Assembly: GCA_031772625.1 (NCBI GenBank) | Contig: CM062817.1 | Coordinates: 947,234,327 to 947,298,326 of the forward strand | DNA: 64,000 nucleotides | From: Pinus tabuliformis | Lineage: Eukaryota; Streptophyta; Pinopsida; Pinales; Pinaceae | Direction: 5' to 3' | In this document: positions 43,266-54,828 of the stretch, in pieces | How the letters are laid out: every line of letters starts with the position of its first letter | Numbering within the stretch: the stretch's first letter is position 1 | The notes under the pieces: model-generated | The model's database searches: none | The model's input: only the letters and a program-made list of their open reading frames with translations | What the model was told of the DNA's origin: nothing | Translations under genes and position numbers: made by a program

Positions 43266-44522
43266 ATGCTTGTTACATGGTGAGAAAGTGAGCATGAAGA
43301 AGAGGACATGTTTGCTTTACATGATCCGGTTACGGTAAATGCACTACAGAACTGTGGCCTATTCAAGTTTTTCTGCATCTCCAACATGAGGCAAAAAATC
43401 AACTTGTTGCAGTATTTTCTCGATGCATGGGATCCTACCAGCTAGGTGTTCCAGATTAGGGTCAAATCTATCCCCTTGACTGTCGTGGAAATCTATTTTT
43501 TAACCAGTTTATCGAGGCGGAGTGCCCCTATCTCATTATCAGGGTCGGTCTGTGGGGGTGAATCTGTGAGAGATTACATTCGCAGGTATTGCAGGGAGGG
43601 ATCTCAGCCGAGTAAGGATGACAAGATCAACATCTGAGATGTCACTGACAGGTCCTTGAGGACCATTCTATTCATTTTTGCTAGGATGGCTGGTAGTGTG
43701 GCTCTTCATGTGGACAACCGGTCTTATATGCAGTATGTTGTAGAATGCCTTGAACCAAAGGTGTTCAACTGGTGTGACACAGTACTCTTTATGATGAAAG
43801 AAAAATTGACCAAGGTGAAAAATGGAAGATTGAATAACTTTGGATATGGTTCTATTTTGACCGCTTTTGCCTTGGAAAAGATCCCACTGATGCAGCCGCA
43901 GTATATTTCACTTGGTCTACCTCCACCGACTGAGCCACGGATGCAGAGATGGGTTGACCATATGTCCAGACAAGCTGGTTAGTCCCAGATTTCCTTTTCT
44001 GACACCTTCTTTGGGTGGTTCGATCGTCAGGAGATGGTTTTTTTCGAGTATCCATATGTTGGTATTGAATTTCGAGGTGACCCGGATTTGGTACTGACGG
44101 CTGGCAAGCAGTGGGGCGCCATCGGTAAAATTTTGACCATATCTCTGTTTATTGTTTCTCTTTATAATGTTCTTGTGCTTTATTCTATCAAGACTAATCA
44201 GAACTCATGTGCTCATGCAGATGTTGGACCAGTTCGGCCAGTAGTACGCCTCAGAGTGCCAGTTGCCGCTCCAGCAGGAGAGGTAGTGGGAAGGGCTATC
44301 CTTCACGACCTTGATGTGGCCGAGACTCTTTTAGCATTACAGGATTAGGTCGAGGGCCTCACTCTTGGTATTCAAGATGTGAGGACTGACGAGCTGCCTT
44401 TGAGATTGCAGTGACATACTACCGACGTGCCGAGTCGATGGACTAGGCTTTTACGCATGATTGCACAAGTGGTGACTTGTTACACCAGCATCATTAAACT
44501 AGGGTGCCCCCTAGCATTTTGA
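43266..44522 (+). pseudogene. Antisense ORF of element A, plant-mobile-domain-like, with one intron
   Basis: ATG 43,266 gives MLVTW-stop-ESEHEEEDMF; the stop is TGA where B reads CGC. The frame continues VNALQNCGLFKFFCISNMRQ and VVEIYFLTSLSR, then after frame changes (open part 43,656-43,982) MRTILFIFARMAGSVALHV, FNWCDTVLFMMKEKL, ALEKIPLMQPQYIS, and FFEYPYVGIEFRGDPDLVL. The phase-1 intron 44,125-44,220 leads to DVGPVRP, LRVPVAAP, ELPLRLQ and a stop at 44,520. The order and spacing match the B copy, while LTRs and proteins show A and B are different families, so the ORF is an old component. Confidence 0.75.
44125..44220 (+). other. Predicted phase-1 intron of the A antisense ORF
   Basis: ATCG|GTAAAA donor at 44,125 and CATGCAG acceptor ending 44,220; 96 bp, T-rich before the acceptor. 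Position and phase coincide with the B copy. Confidence 0.75.
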
Positions 44523-44669
44523 GTTTTGGGTCCTTTGACCAATTTTTTGTCTTGGTTACAGAACATTATGTGTAAACCATAAACATTTATATATATATTT
44601 TTGATTTTCGGAGTTTTATTTTGGTTAAGTTATATGATCCTAATGCAAATATTGATGAAATGCTTCTTT

Positions 44670-45182
44670 TTATAAATGTCGCAAATGTCTATCTAACACA
44701 TAATTTGCGAATGAGTCTATTAACGTATTTAAGTTTATGGAAATATATTGATATTGAATAAAATCAAATTGCCTTTCCAAAATCTTGACCCTTAGGAACA
44801 TGTGATAGATAGCTGGATTTCGAATGGAGTAGATACCAGTGAGTTGTAGTATGACGAGCTGTGAGTCTAGCTTGACGACAAGTCGGCATATGTCATGTGT
44901 GATGGCATCATAGAAAAGTTCTATGAACGTGCTATATTCAGCGATGTTATTCGTTGACTGACCAATACATACTCCGTTGAAACTCACTAACTCGCCGCTT
45001 AGATCAAAAATGGCCCAGGCCACAGAAGAAAGGTTCCACGAACTACGACTCGCTTCGTCAGCATATCCAACAAAAGATTCCAATAGGTTTGACATTTGCG
45101 ATAAATGTAAAAAGTGGATTACTTGACCAAAACAAATACTTTTAGCGAAAACAAAAATGTAACAAAAGCATTGTGTTACCAC
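44670..45182 (-). CDS. Archaeal-type RNase H (aRH) of element A, downstream of integrase
   Basis: 170 open codons; homology with B begins at MSNLLESFVGYADEASRS (about 45,096). Catalytic positions: YADEA (Asp kept, the usual Gly is Glu), NNIAEYSTFIEL (Glu), VVKLDSQL (Asp), LNTLIDSFAN (Asp). The first ~28 residues are probably not coding; TATCGCAA before the Met corresponds to TTGCAG in B. Order gRH-integrase-aRH differs from the usual angiosperm Ogre/Retand order, where aRH precedes integrase. Confidence 0.82.
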   Translation of the reverse strand: MVTQCFCYIFVFAKSICFGQVIHFLHLSQMSNLLESFVGYADEASRSSWNLSSVAWAIFDLSGELVSFNGVCIGQSTNNIAEYSTFIELFYDAITHDICRLVVKLDSQLVILQLTGIYSIRNPAIYHMFLRVKILERQFDFIQYQYISINLNTLIDSFANYVLDRHLRHL

Positions 45183-45188
45183 ACTGAA

Positions 45189-46420
45189 TCATGCATAGTA
45201 ACGCTTGAGGTAAAACCCGTTACGGGGTTGCGCCAGTGGAATCCCATCATAATCCATTAACTCGTAGGCTCCTTTTACTAACACTCGCTTAACAATATAG
45301 GGGCCCATCCATAAATACTTGAATTTACCTATTCCCAATTTATCGTATTTCTGGTCATAGAGCAAGACCAAGTCACCTTCTTAGACGACACGAGGTTTGA
45401 CATTCTTGTCGAACTGCGCCTTGACTCATTTCTTATGGCCTTCGTTAGCCAAAGTGGCATCACGACGGGTTTCATCCAATTGGATTAGTTCCAAGAAACG
45501 AGCCTCCTCTTCTGAAGTTCCGGGGAGAAGGTCAACTGCGAGTTTGAGGGACGAGATTTCACACTGAACTGGTAAGATTGCTTCTAGGCCATACACCAGT
45601 TGAAAAGGTGTGAACCCGGTTGCATTCCTTACCGACGTTCAGTATGCCCACAAGGCTGAGTACAGGATTAGGTGCCAACTCCTTTTGTGGACTCCAATCA
45701 TCCTTTGCAGCATCCGCTTCAAGACTTTGTTGATTGCTTCAACTTGTCCATTGGCCTGCGGGTAATATGGAGTAGAGCTGTCGTGGGACAACCCTAATTT
45801 GGAAGCTAATTTGATCATCATGTGATTGTGAAAATGCGATCCCTGATCTGTGACTATAGCCTGTGGAACGCCGAATCTGGCGACTACATGATTGAAAAAG
45901 AAAAGGGAAGTTGTTTCACCAGTGTTATCTAATGTAGGCATCGCCTTGGCCCATTTGGTAAAATAGTCTACCGCGACTATGATATACCCATGCCCCCCGG
46001 TCGAGGTGGGGTTACATGTCATGAAATCTATGCCCCATTTGGTGAATGGCCCAATAGCAACTATTGGCTGCAGAGGTGCAGCTGGTTTTCTGGTTTTTGA
46101 CATGCATGGCAGCTTCTGACTGCAGTTATGCAATATTTGAACATTGTTGGCCAGAAGTATCCTGCTCGTAAAAAAATTTTGCGCTGTAGCATAAACAAAT
46201 TGATGCCCCCCACATGCGCCTAAATGGCATTCATTCAGGACTTTTTTGGCCTCCTCATGGGTGAGGCACCTCCTTAGAACTGTATCGACACCACGACTGT
46301 AAAGCGTATCACCGACGATCATGTAGTCTTTTGATTGGTATCGAATACGTTTTTGTTCTGAGCGTGAGGTATTAGGCCTATATTTTTGGGTTTGGAGATA
46401 GATGATTATATCTCCATACC
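45189..46420 (-). pseudogene. Integrase of element A
   Basis: The zinc domain starts at CHLGACGGH (46,220) but its Cys pair region is altered by a frameshift-like stretch near 46,130-46,190. Catalytic residues survive: WGIDFMTCNP, AIVTDQGSHF, NGQVEAINK. From 45,640 on the frame is broken only by nonsense codons: TGA for Arg in WAY-R-TS, TGA for Trp in K-W-VKAQF and TAA before EGDLVLLYD. The C-terminus (45,189-45,371) ends FYLKRYYA as in B (LYLKRYYP). Confidence 0.88.
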
Positions 46421-48248
46421 ATGGATTGCTTGAAGATATCAGAAACAAGGATTCATCCACGATGGTTTCTTCGGATGTTTCATCGTTGGACGACGATGGG
46501 AGATCGCATAGTAATTCTGCGAATACCAGGGATTTCTTCGATTTGGATTTTACAAATTCCAGATCAAACTCTTGAATAATTGCTATCCATTTTGAATATT
46601 TGCCCCCCAGCAACTGTCGCAACAATATATAAGTCATGGGGTTGCAATTTGACAGAATGGTAGTTTTTCGAAAGAGGACATAATGCCAAAATCTCTATAT
46701 TGCTTGAATAGCCAAGAGAGCGAGCTTTTCAACATAGGAATACTTACTTTCTGTATCATTTAAGTTCCTACTTAAATAATATATTGGATGTTCAATACCG
46801 TTGTCTTCTTGGACTAAAACCATTGCGATGGTTGTATCCACTACAGCCAGATACAGGTTAAAGTCTTTTTGATAATTAGGAGCGTACATTAATGATGCTT
46901 TCATTAGGGATTCTTTTAAAGCATCAAAGGAAGCTTGCGCGACCTGATCCCATACGAAGGGTACTTCCCTTCTCAATGGACGTGTATAACCTTTAGCAAG
47001 TTCGACGTAATTTGGAATGAACCTCCTCAGAAAGTTTGCTTTCCCTTGGAGTTTCTGAATCTGAAGCAAATTTGAAGGTGGAGGCAAGTTTATGATTGCC
47101 TGAACCTTACACGGGTCGAGAGGAATCCTGTCCTTTGAGACTACAAAACCAAGTAAATGACCAGAACTGACACAGAACACACATTTGTGTGGATTGAGTC
47201 GTATCTTGTAGTGTCGGCAACGTAGAAATATCGCTCTCAAATGTTGCGGATGATCTGTCCGATTTTGCAAATGAGCCAGAAGGTCGTCAAGGTATGGTTG
47301 AATGATGTTTTTGATGTCATGGAAGGCATAATTCATTGCCCTGTGAAATGTTGCCCCTGCGTTCTTTAAACGAAAGGGTAATTTGCGATATGCGAATGTG
47401 CCCCATGGACAAATAAATGCAGTCTTTGACTGGTCTTGCGGGCAGATATTTATTTGATTATACCCGGAGAATCCATCCATGAATGAAAATATTCCACATC
47501 CAGCGCATTCATCAATTATCTGGTCAAAAAAGGGTGTAGGATAGTTGTCTTTTGGACAAGCTTGATTTACATCCCTATAATCGACGCACACTCTAATCGT
47601 TCCTTGTTTTTTCATCACAGGAACAATGTTTGATACCCAATCGGTTAGAGGAACCAGGTAAATGAAACCAACATGGAGAAGCTTTTCAACTTCTGCCTTG
47701 ATGGCAACGGCTTTCTTGGGGTGCACCTGCCGTAGCCGTTGTCGTACTGGTTTGACATCTGGATACATCTTGATTTCATGTTCAACTATACTCGAGTCAA
47801 TGCCTAGAATTTCATCATATGACCAAGCAAAGACATCTCTGGATTCGCGGAAAAGAGTGTTATATATTTCTAGTTCTGAAGGAGAACAACATTTGCCAAC
47901 ATAAATATTCTCTTCAACATCTGTTTTGGTCGAGATATTTATGGCGATAGTCTCTTCAATATTGGACAAGTTTCGCTCTGAATCCACAGTGTTTAATATA
48001 TTTGATAGGAAATCAAAAACTGAAGGATGATGACGGTCATCAAGAGTATCTTCTTTAAAATCCGAAAGATGGGAATGATGGTGGTATTCTTCCCATGGCA
48101 CCCCGTCAGTTATCATTGACTGAACAATTCCTTCGTCGCTATAATGCACTTGCGACCAAGGATATAAAGGGTTGCCATATTCCTTAGACCTATCTACCCA
48201 AATGCTTGATGAGCATTGATTTGGGTTTGCCTCCCATGCTAGAAACAT
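46421..48248 (-). pseudogene. Reverse transcriptase and degenerate gRH of element A
   Basis: 517 open codons (46,695-48,248). The N-terminal 130 residues are linker; RT has DVFAWSYDEILGIDSSIVEHEI, DWVSNIVPVMKKQGTIRVCVDYRDVNQ, FSFMDGFSGYNQINI, RLKNAGATFHRAMNYAFHDI and an intact YLDD (47,284-47,295). gRH reads FNLYLAVVDTTIAMVLVQ, so the first catalytic Asp (TDASD) is Ala. One TAG at 46,695 replaces the Gln seen in B (AVQRF), then the same frame continues. The MPFGLKNAG block reads LPFRLKNAG (Gly to Arg). Confidence 0.9.
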
Positions 48249-48254
48249 TGATTG

Positions 48255-48900
48255 CTATAATATTTCTATTGGGCTTGGAGGCAACACCAATGGATGATTC
48301 ATGTTAATATCGTTTTTAGAGATCTTGTGAATAGAAGATATGATATTGCAGGTTCTTATCTCTGCCACTTCTGCCAGATTGATTGGAGGTGGGAGGGCAA
48401 AAGTACCCATTAATATAGGGTCTTTTAGTAGGCCTACTCCGATATTTTGAAGCGAATGGGGGCTTCGATGGATCATCAGAATGCTTCCCGTAACTTGGGA
48501 ACCATTGGGGAGAAAAGTTTGTTGGTCGACGATTGTAATCCCTCCTTGAAAGCGAAATGAAATCTTCCTAAAGTAGGTCGCCACAACGGCAGCCATAACA
48601 TATATCCATGGTCTTCCCAGTAGGATGTTGTAATCGAGGTTTCCGTTGATTACTTCGACATCTATTTCTATTGTTTTTACCCCTAATTCAACTTTCAAGT
48701 TACTTAGAATACCATATGAGGTATATGTTCATCCATCAAATGCTTTTAATGTTGTCAAAGATCGTGACAAGGTTGGAGATCCTAAAGTTTTCCAGCAACT
48801 CATCGACATAATACATGTAGATGCCCCCTCATCAATAATTGTTCGATGAACAGTTTTGTTGAGGGCTTTCACTTGAATGAGGAAAGCTAGTTGAGTTGGT
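48255..48900 (-). pseudogene. Aspartic protease of element A
   Basis: The segment begins TVHRTIIDEGASTCIMSMSCWK, with the Tat-type Asp-Glu-Gly-Ala active site near 48,830. A TGA at 48,729 after LKAFDG interrupts it. It resumes in the same frame with SNLKVELGVKTIEIDVEVINGNLDYNILLGRPWIYVMAAV. The DEGAS variant and LLGR(P/S)W block are typical of this retrotransposon lineage. The frame ends 7 bp before the RT frame. Confidence 0.85.
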
Positions 48901-51859
48901 AACTGAGGATCGTATCCTTTATGATTAAAGGACATAAGATTAGAATCCTTTGGGTCTATCCCACCGATAGCTGATAATAAAGCCTCCTTTTGGGACGGGC
49001 AGTTTTGGAGTACCTCAAGTGTCGACATAGCGGATGGCGATTGGGCCAGATCTTCCACTATATTATAAGGTTGTGCTGCTCTGGCATGAGGATTAAATGT
49101 CGACTTGTGTACTACTCCCTTTGGCGGTTTTATTGTCAGTTCTAGATTGATGGGCGGCGCAACTTCTGTCAAAGTTGTTGTCGAACTACTAGGTTGATCT
49201 TTATCCTTGTTGTTCGATAGCTGTGGATTCCGATAATCTTTATTCCTTGTCGATATCAAAGCGTCATTTTGCTGTTTCCAAACTGACAACATCAACACTT
49301 GGGACGGGGAAGCATTTCCACTCGCAACCAGATTTGTTCCTGGATTTGGAAACAGATCAATTAATACCGCCAAGGTTTTTGAATTCTTGCAGAATTTCTT
49401 AAGCTCAGCTTTATATGGACAATCTCTCGTCCAATGATCCTCATCACATATTAAGCATGGATTTTTTGGTTTCCTATCTCCAAGAGGATTTGCAGAAGAT
49501 TTTTCAGGTGATGATTCCTCCTGTTTCTTCTTTTTCACTTTGTTTTTCTTCTTGCCTCCTGGTTGCTTGGTTTCTTTGCCTTTATCAGTCGAGACGGCAT
49601 TTAATTCCGAGGTGACAATTTCTTCTTTCACATTTTGACTGGAAATCTTACGGGCCTTTTTAGATGTAGCCTTTGTCGATTTCGTGTCTGTCGTGCCAAT
49701 CATGCCATCGTCGGCATGAGAGTCATTGTTCTATTTAGGAGGAGGGGGGACGGAAAATTCCGGTCTGGGAGCATCAGGGATTTTATCGTAGAGCATGCCA
49801 GACTGAGTATAAATCAAGTCTATATTGCGCACGAGCAATAACTTGCTCTTTAGTGACGACTCGTTTTGCCACATCTTCTGTTATGGAAGGTTATAATGAA
49901 TTAATAAACCATTCAGCTAAAAGCTCATCAGGAACATACGTTTTTACCATTCTGCGACGACGTCGCCACTCATGAATATGATCGGATATATGTGTGGTCG
50001 TTGTTTGATTGAAATTGGTAAGAAGTTCTATTCCCGTTTCGTACCTTATGGGTAACTGAAAATGGGTTAAAACGGTTGTGGCTAGGGTATTGAAGTTGTC
50101 AAACGAAGCTCTGTGTAACTCGATATACCACTTGGTTGCTGGACCAGTTAACGTCCTCTGAAAAAAGGTGAAGCCTAATTGAATCATCGTTTAGGGTGTT
50201 TGATGAACACCACAGATGAAATGTCATCACATGATTCGATGGGTCTTCACCCAGATTTCCATTAAATTTAGGAATATATGATGGAATTTTATGCAGAATC
50301 GCTGGCCACCAAGGGGCGTAAGCAATTGGATCATTCGTTAGCCGATTCAGATCTGGTAACTCTAAAGTCGCCATGAAGGATAATTGTTGATTCAGGTTTG
50401 GTGAAGCATACCCAGGATAGGATGGAATGGCCTGAGCAGTTGGTCTTTGCATACCAGCATAATGCATTTGATGTTGGTAAATTTGGTAAGGTTGATGGGC
50501 ATAACCATTGTAGAATGGTTGATTTTGACCATTTTGAATATACAGCTGCCCACTATTTCCAAATATTTGTTGCCCAGATCCTTGGTATACTTGTTGGAAT
50601 TGCGATTGTTGGTACTGCACCAGCCATGGTTGTGAAGCCATGTGTTGTTGTCCAATACTAACCGTTTGACCAAGATGAGGGGTAATTGTACCCGTTTGGG
50701 CCTGTGTCATCCCACTAGCTGGCGATTGTGGTTGAGTCGCAGGGACAAGAGGCTGTTTCATTACAACCTGAGAAACCTGAGGTTGGCATATAATAGGCAG
50801 TGCTTGTACTTGCGACACTGTCACAATAGCCGGCGTAGTTGGTATATTTGACATAGGTAAACATTATTGCATCGAATATACAACTATTGGTTGTTGAGGT
50901 AGTATTGGCACCCAACCGCTAGATGTAATTCCAGCATAACCTGAATTTTGTTGCGAACTCTCGTATGGTTGTCCTCCCAGAGGAGACAATGAAAGGGTAT
51001 ACTGCCCCCCATACAGCGGTAATCCGGTACTCAAAGGAATTGTTTTCCCTTGAGGACCGGACTGCCCAAATTGACACCCTGAAGGACCAATTTGTTGAGA
51101 CTCAACATAAGAGTTCTGGGATACTATTCCGGATTAACAAACAGGAACGGACCATACTGTCGAAATAGACCCTGTGTGGGCCCCGTCTAGAAATTGAGAG
51201 CTAGTTGGGACATATGGTATGCCGGCGAACATTGTTGGAGTGACAGCAGGAAGTTCTGCCGTCGTTGTGTCGGATGACATAGTCCTAGATGTCGACGGTT
51301 GTTCAGAAATTTCTAGTCTATCCAAAATCTTGCCTAGCAATTCTACAGGAGCTTCCAATGGCGGTAGACTAATTTCTGAAGAAGAAGGATATAAAGTGAT
51401 CCCAAATCCAAATTGCAATGGAGTACTAGATAGAGGATCCTCTACAATCTCTTCTATAGCAACCAGACCAGGTGGAAGAGGTAGACCGTTAGGTCCGTAA
51501 AATATTTCTGGTGCCGAAGAAGGTATAGAATCTGCAGCAACAGATGTTTGGGGAATAACACCTTCTGAATCAGCTGTAGATGGAGCTGGTTTAGTAATGC
51601 AAGTGTTTACCTTCACACTAGTATCAGTGTTATTGTCCTTTGGTGGCTGCTGAACTTCTTCTATAAAGGCAGGGATACCAGAAATGTTTGGAGTAACCGA
51701 AGTATACGATGGTGTTGGAACACTTGTTCTAAATTTACCAGGGGATTTGGAACCGGTTAAACGTGTTCGCTTTGTCCATAACAGTTTCGACTCTCGAGAC
51801 AAATATGGTTGACTCGTAAGCCTCTGAAAACGACGAGGTTTCAATTGAATTTCTTCCAT
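48901..51859 (-). pseudogene. gag of element A
   Basis: Start MEEIQLKPRRFQRLTSQPY at 51,859. The first 241 codons are Ser/Pro/Thr-rich; after breaks at 51,134-50,860 a Gln/Pro/Tyr-rich stretch follows (50,854-50,400). The capsid-like domain reads IPSYIPKFNGNLGEDPSNHVMTFHLW, then (50,187-49,891) FFQRTLTGPATKWYIELHRASF and HFQLPIRYETG. A Lys-rich linker leads to a zinc knuckle C-L-I-C-D-E-D-H-W-T-R-D-C at 49,421-49,459. Breaks: frameshift near 50,190, stops near 49,880 and 49,735. The layout matches Tat-lineage gag. Confidence 0.85.
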
Positions 51860-51944
51860 GATTGCGGATTACTTGATCAACTAAAAATAAAGGGGAAATA
51901 TGTTTCCAAATTAGATGAATTTTAAACGCTTTGACACAACTTGT

Positions 51945-52085
51945 TTTTTCAATTTTTAAGAGTCGAGAAAAAACAAAAGATGACTCTAGTTGCCTTCGAT
52001 TTTTAATGAGCCTAAAGTGACAAGTGCTCAGATCGACCTTTTCTGTTAAGGAGTCTGAAAAGGAACAAAAGGGACTGCTCTGGAA
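51945..52085. repeat. Alternating short stem-loops in element A, 5' leader
   Basis: GAGTC...GACTC at 51,960-51,986 and AGTC...GACT at 52,052-52,077 flank a type 1 loop TTTTTAATGAGC...GCTCA at about 51,999-52,030. They are the same two types as in the 3' regions of A and B. Confidence 0.7.
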
Positions 52086-53021
52086 ATCTAGACAAAGGGA
52101 TTACCAAACCGATCGCAAAACTGCAGAATACTTTTTACGGTACGGCAATCAATTTTCCTGAATGTTGTGTTCAGTGCATTGTGATCAATAGGGCAGCAGG
52201 CACAGCTTCCTATAGATAAAGGATAAAGCCTATTGTGGTATCCCCATATATACTCGACGGTACGTGGGAGAACAAGTCCGTATTGGCACTTGTCGTCTCA
52301 AAGTGAAGGAATCACCCAACCAACAATGAAAGCAACAGTTACCACGTTTTACGACGCTGGAACACGTCTCTAGCCTAGACTTCTAAATGTTGTGCCTTAG
52401 GTTCCAAAGCGTTTTTAGATTCATTGAATTTATTTTATAGTTGATCTTGCTTAAGAAATTTGCCTTTCAGGTTCACCGCGTGATGTAGATGTGCAATTCC
52501 TAAAATGCAATCTAAGATGATAAACAGTTGTTTAATCTTCTTTTTTGCAATGAAAATCCTAGCTACTAAGGAAAGAGGGATGGCGTTCTTTCAACAAAGA
52601 GCAAAGAGAACACACTATATGCACTATCGTAACTCAAACCAACAAATAGTCTAAATGAAAATGCACATGCATGTATTTTTTTTCAGCCTTCTTAATGTGT
52701 AAACGATAAAAAGAAAGCTAAGCACTAGGGAAAATTTTAAGAACCCCCCCTAAATTTATAAATATAATAAATGGGCGAATCTCCATGGTATATAGGAAAA
52801 ATGAAAGGCGATTTTATCAATAATATAATATGTATATATATTTTTTTGGCGAATCTCTCACGAGGCATGGCGAATATTTTACTCAATTATAAAATCTTGT
52901 AAGATCTTGGCGAGTCTTTCACTAAATAATAAAACTTTGTAAAGTCCTAGTGAATCTTAGCATAGGCTACATGCTGGTTTAATTCCCCCATTTAAATAGG
53001 CTACATTCCAGGTGAATACCA

Positions 53022-53770
53022 TGGGTCAATACCATGTGCCATTTTGGTGAATACCATGGGTCAATACCATGTGCCATTTTTATTTTTATTAATTCTAATA
53101 TTAGGGTTAATAATGGCTTTCTGCATGGTATCAATAACAATCTAGTCCATGGTATTTGTCCCATAGTATTTTGACCATAGGTTTCACCTAAATATAACCC
53201 ATTTTTTGAGTGTTCGTAAATATAAGGTGACTTATGGAGTAAATATAAAAAAATGTTTTATTTGTTTACCATACCTCTCGTTTATTTATACTTTTAATTA
53301 ATTTACCATACCTCTTTTACAAATATGGTATTTGGCCCATAGGATTCACTTAAATAAAACCTCTTTCTTGAGCCTTCATAAATATAATGAGGGTTATGGA
53401 CTAAATATAAAAAGACGTTTTATTTATTTACTATACGTCTATTTTATTTATATTTTTATTTATTTACCATACCTTTTGAGTAAGTATAAAAAGATGTTTT
53501 ATTTATTTACCATACCTCCACTTTACTTATATTTTTATTTGTTTACACCCTTACATGTATATAAGGTGACTTATGGAGTAAATATAAAAAATGTTTTATT
53601 TATTTACCATACCTCTCATTTATTTATATTTTTATTAATTTACCCTACCTCTTTTATAAATATGTTATTTGGCCCATAGGATTCACTTAAATAAAACCTA
53701 TTCTTGAAAATGGGCGAATGGATTCACTTAAATAAAACATATTCTTGAAAATGGGCGAATGGAAGGTTGT
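53022..53770. repeat. Local duplications in the A leader
   Basis: GGTCAATACCATGTGCCATTTT occurs twice (about 53,022 and 53,057). A block with AAATATAAAAAATGTTTTATTTATTTACCATACCTC recurs at about 53,241, 53,404, 53,484 and 53,579 in variants. GGATTCACTTAAATAAAAC(C/A)TATTCTTGAAAATGGGCGAATGG is duplicated in tandem (53,678-53,762). Confidence 0.75.
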
Positions 53771-54805
53771 AAGTCCTAATTTCAAGGGCTAAATTTACCT
53801 TTTTTACCCTCTCCCTTAAAATAAGGTGGGCTATTTGAGGTGATTTGTAAAAATGTACTATGATACAAAATATTCGCCCACTAAAAATTTAAAACCCCTT
53901 AATTTCGCCAAAGGGCGAACATTCGCCCCTAAAATTATCCTTGCTAAGCACAAATCTGAATTATTTTTCAAAGCGGCAATTAATAACAAGTTTCTTTTCA
54001 ACACAAAATGAGGACAATGACAACACTTTGCTATTCGAAATTGAAAACTTGCTTTGGACACTTGAAAAACTACTAATTCAAATCAGATACAAGAGTAACA
54101 GTGTAATCAACTATCAAGAACAGTCAGATTCTCTTCTATGACTGAAAACGACACTTGCGACACTTTCAAATCAAGAAACGACAGTACAATTACGCTACTT
54201 CTTTGTAAAGGAGAACTGAAAATGACTCAAAATACACAAAAACATTTACAGTTCTTTGCACAATGGAGGTGGAATAATAGCAAGGAAGGGGGTTTCAACA
54301 GAGGTGTACTGACTACAGGCAGCAAAACTCTTGAATAGATCTGAAAAGAGTGAACATAGAAACCAAAATTTAGGAACAAGGCCTTGTCTGATCAGCGCAC
54401 CTGTAACACAGTGAAACTGAAATGCAGCGCACCTACTACACTCAGGAAGTGCGATGCATTGGAAGTTCACAGAACAGACAGTGCGTTGGACCAGGGACGA
54501 GACTTTGACTGGGTTCTGGGTCACAGTTTGTAGTTCAGTTAAGGGATTTAGGCCGAGCAAATGGTAATCAGTAAATCAATCACAGGGGTAGATCTAAAGA
54601 GGTTACTAGAGCCACCACAAGGGCAATTAGAGGGCTTGTAAATCAATTGTTCAATTCATAAACCAAACCTGGAGATAGAATGAAGTGGAATTTATCTACT
54701 TTGCATTTGCATAGCAAATACAGTTCGAAGGCTACCTGGCTCAACTTCAGGCTCCATCTATAAGTTTATAAAGTAAACAAATGTAGATAAAAAAACAATC
54801 TATTT

Positions 54806-54828
54806 GCTCCCCAGTGGAGTCGCCATTT
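54806..54828 (-). other. Primer-binding site of element A
   Basis: On the - strand AAAATGGCGACTCCACTGGGGAGC directly after the 5' LTR. Same class as in D and B. Confidence 0.88.

Larger units (their letters stand above)
51860..54805. other. 5' leader of element A
   Basis: About 3 kb between primer site and gag with no supportable coding region. It contains stem-loops of the A/B family (51,945-52,085), duplicated AT-rich blocks (53,022-53,770), a homogeneous AT-rich stretch with GGCGAAT/ATTCGCC words (52,770-53,940) and mixed DNA to 54,805. Long leaders are known in Ogre-type elements. Confidence 0.7.

Noticed and set aside
54246-54560. 104-codon - strand ORF near the primer site of A as a leader ORF
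   Set aside because: No counterpart in B or D and no gag-like motif; could be chance in a 3 kb leader.
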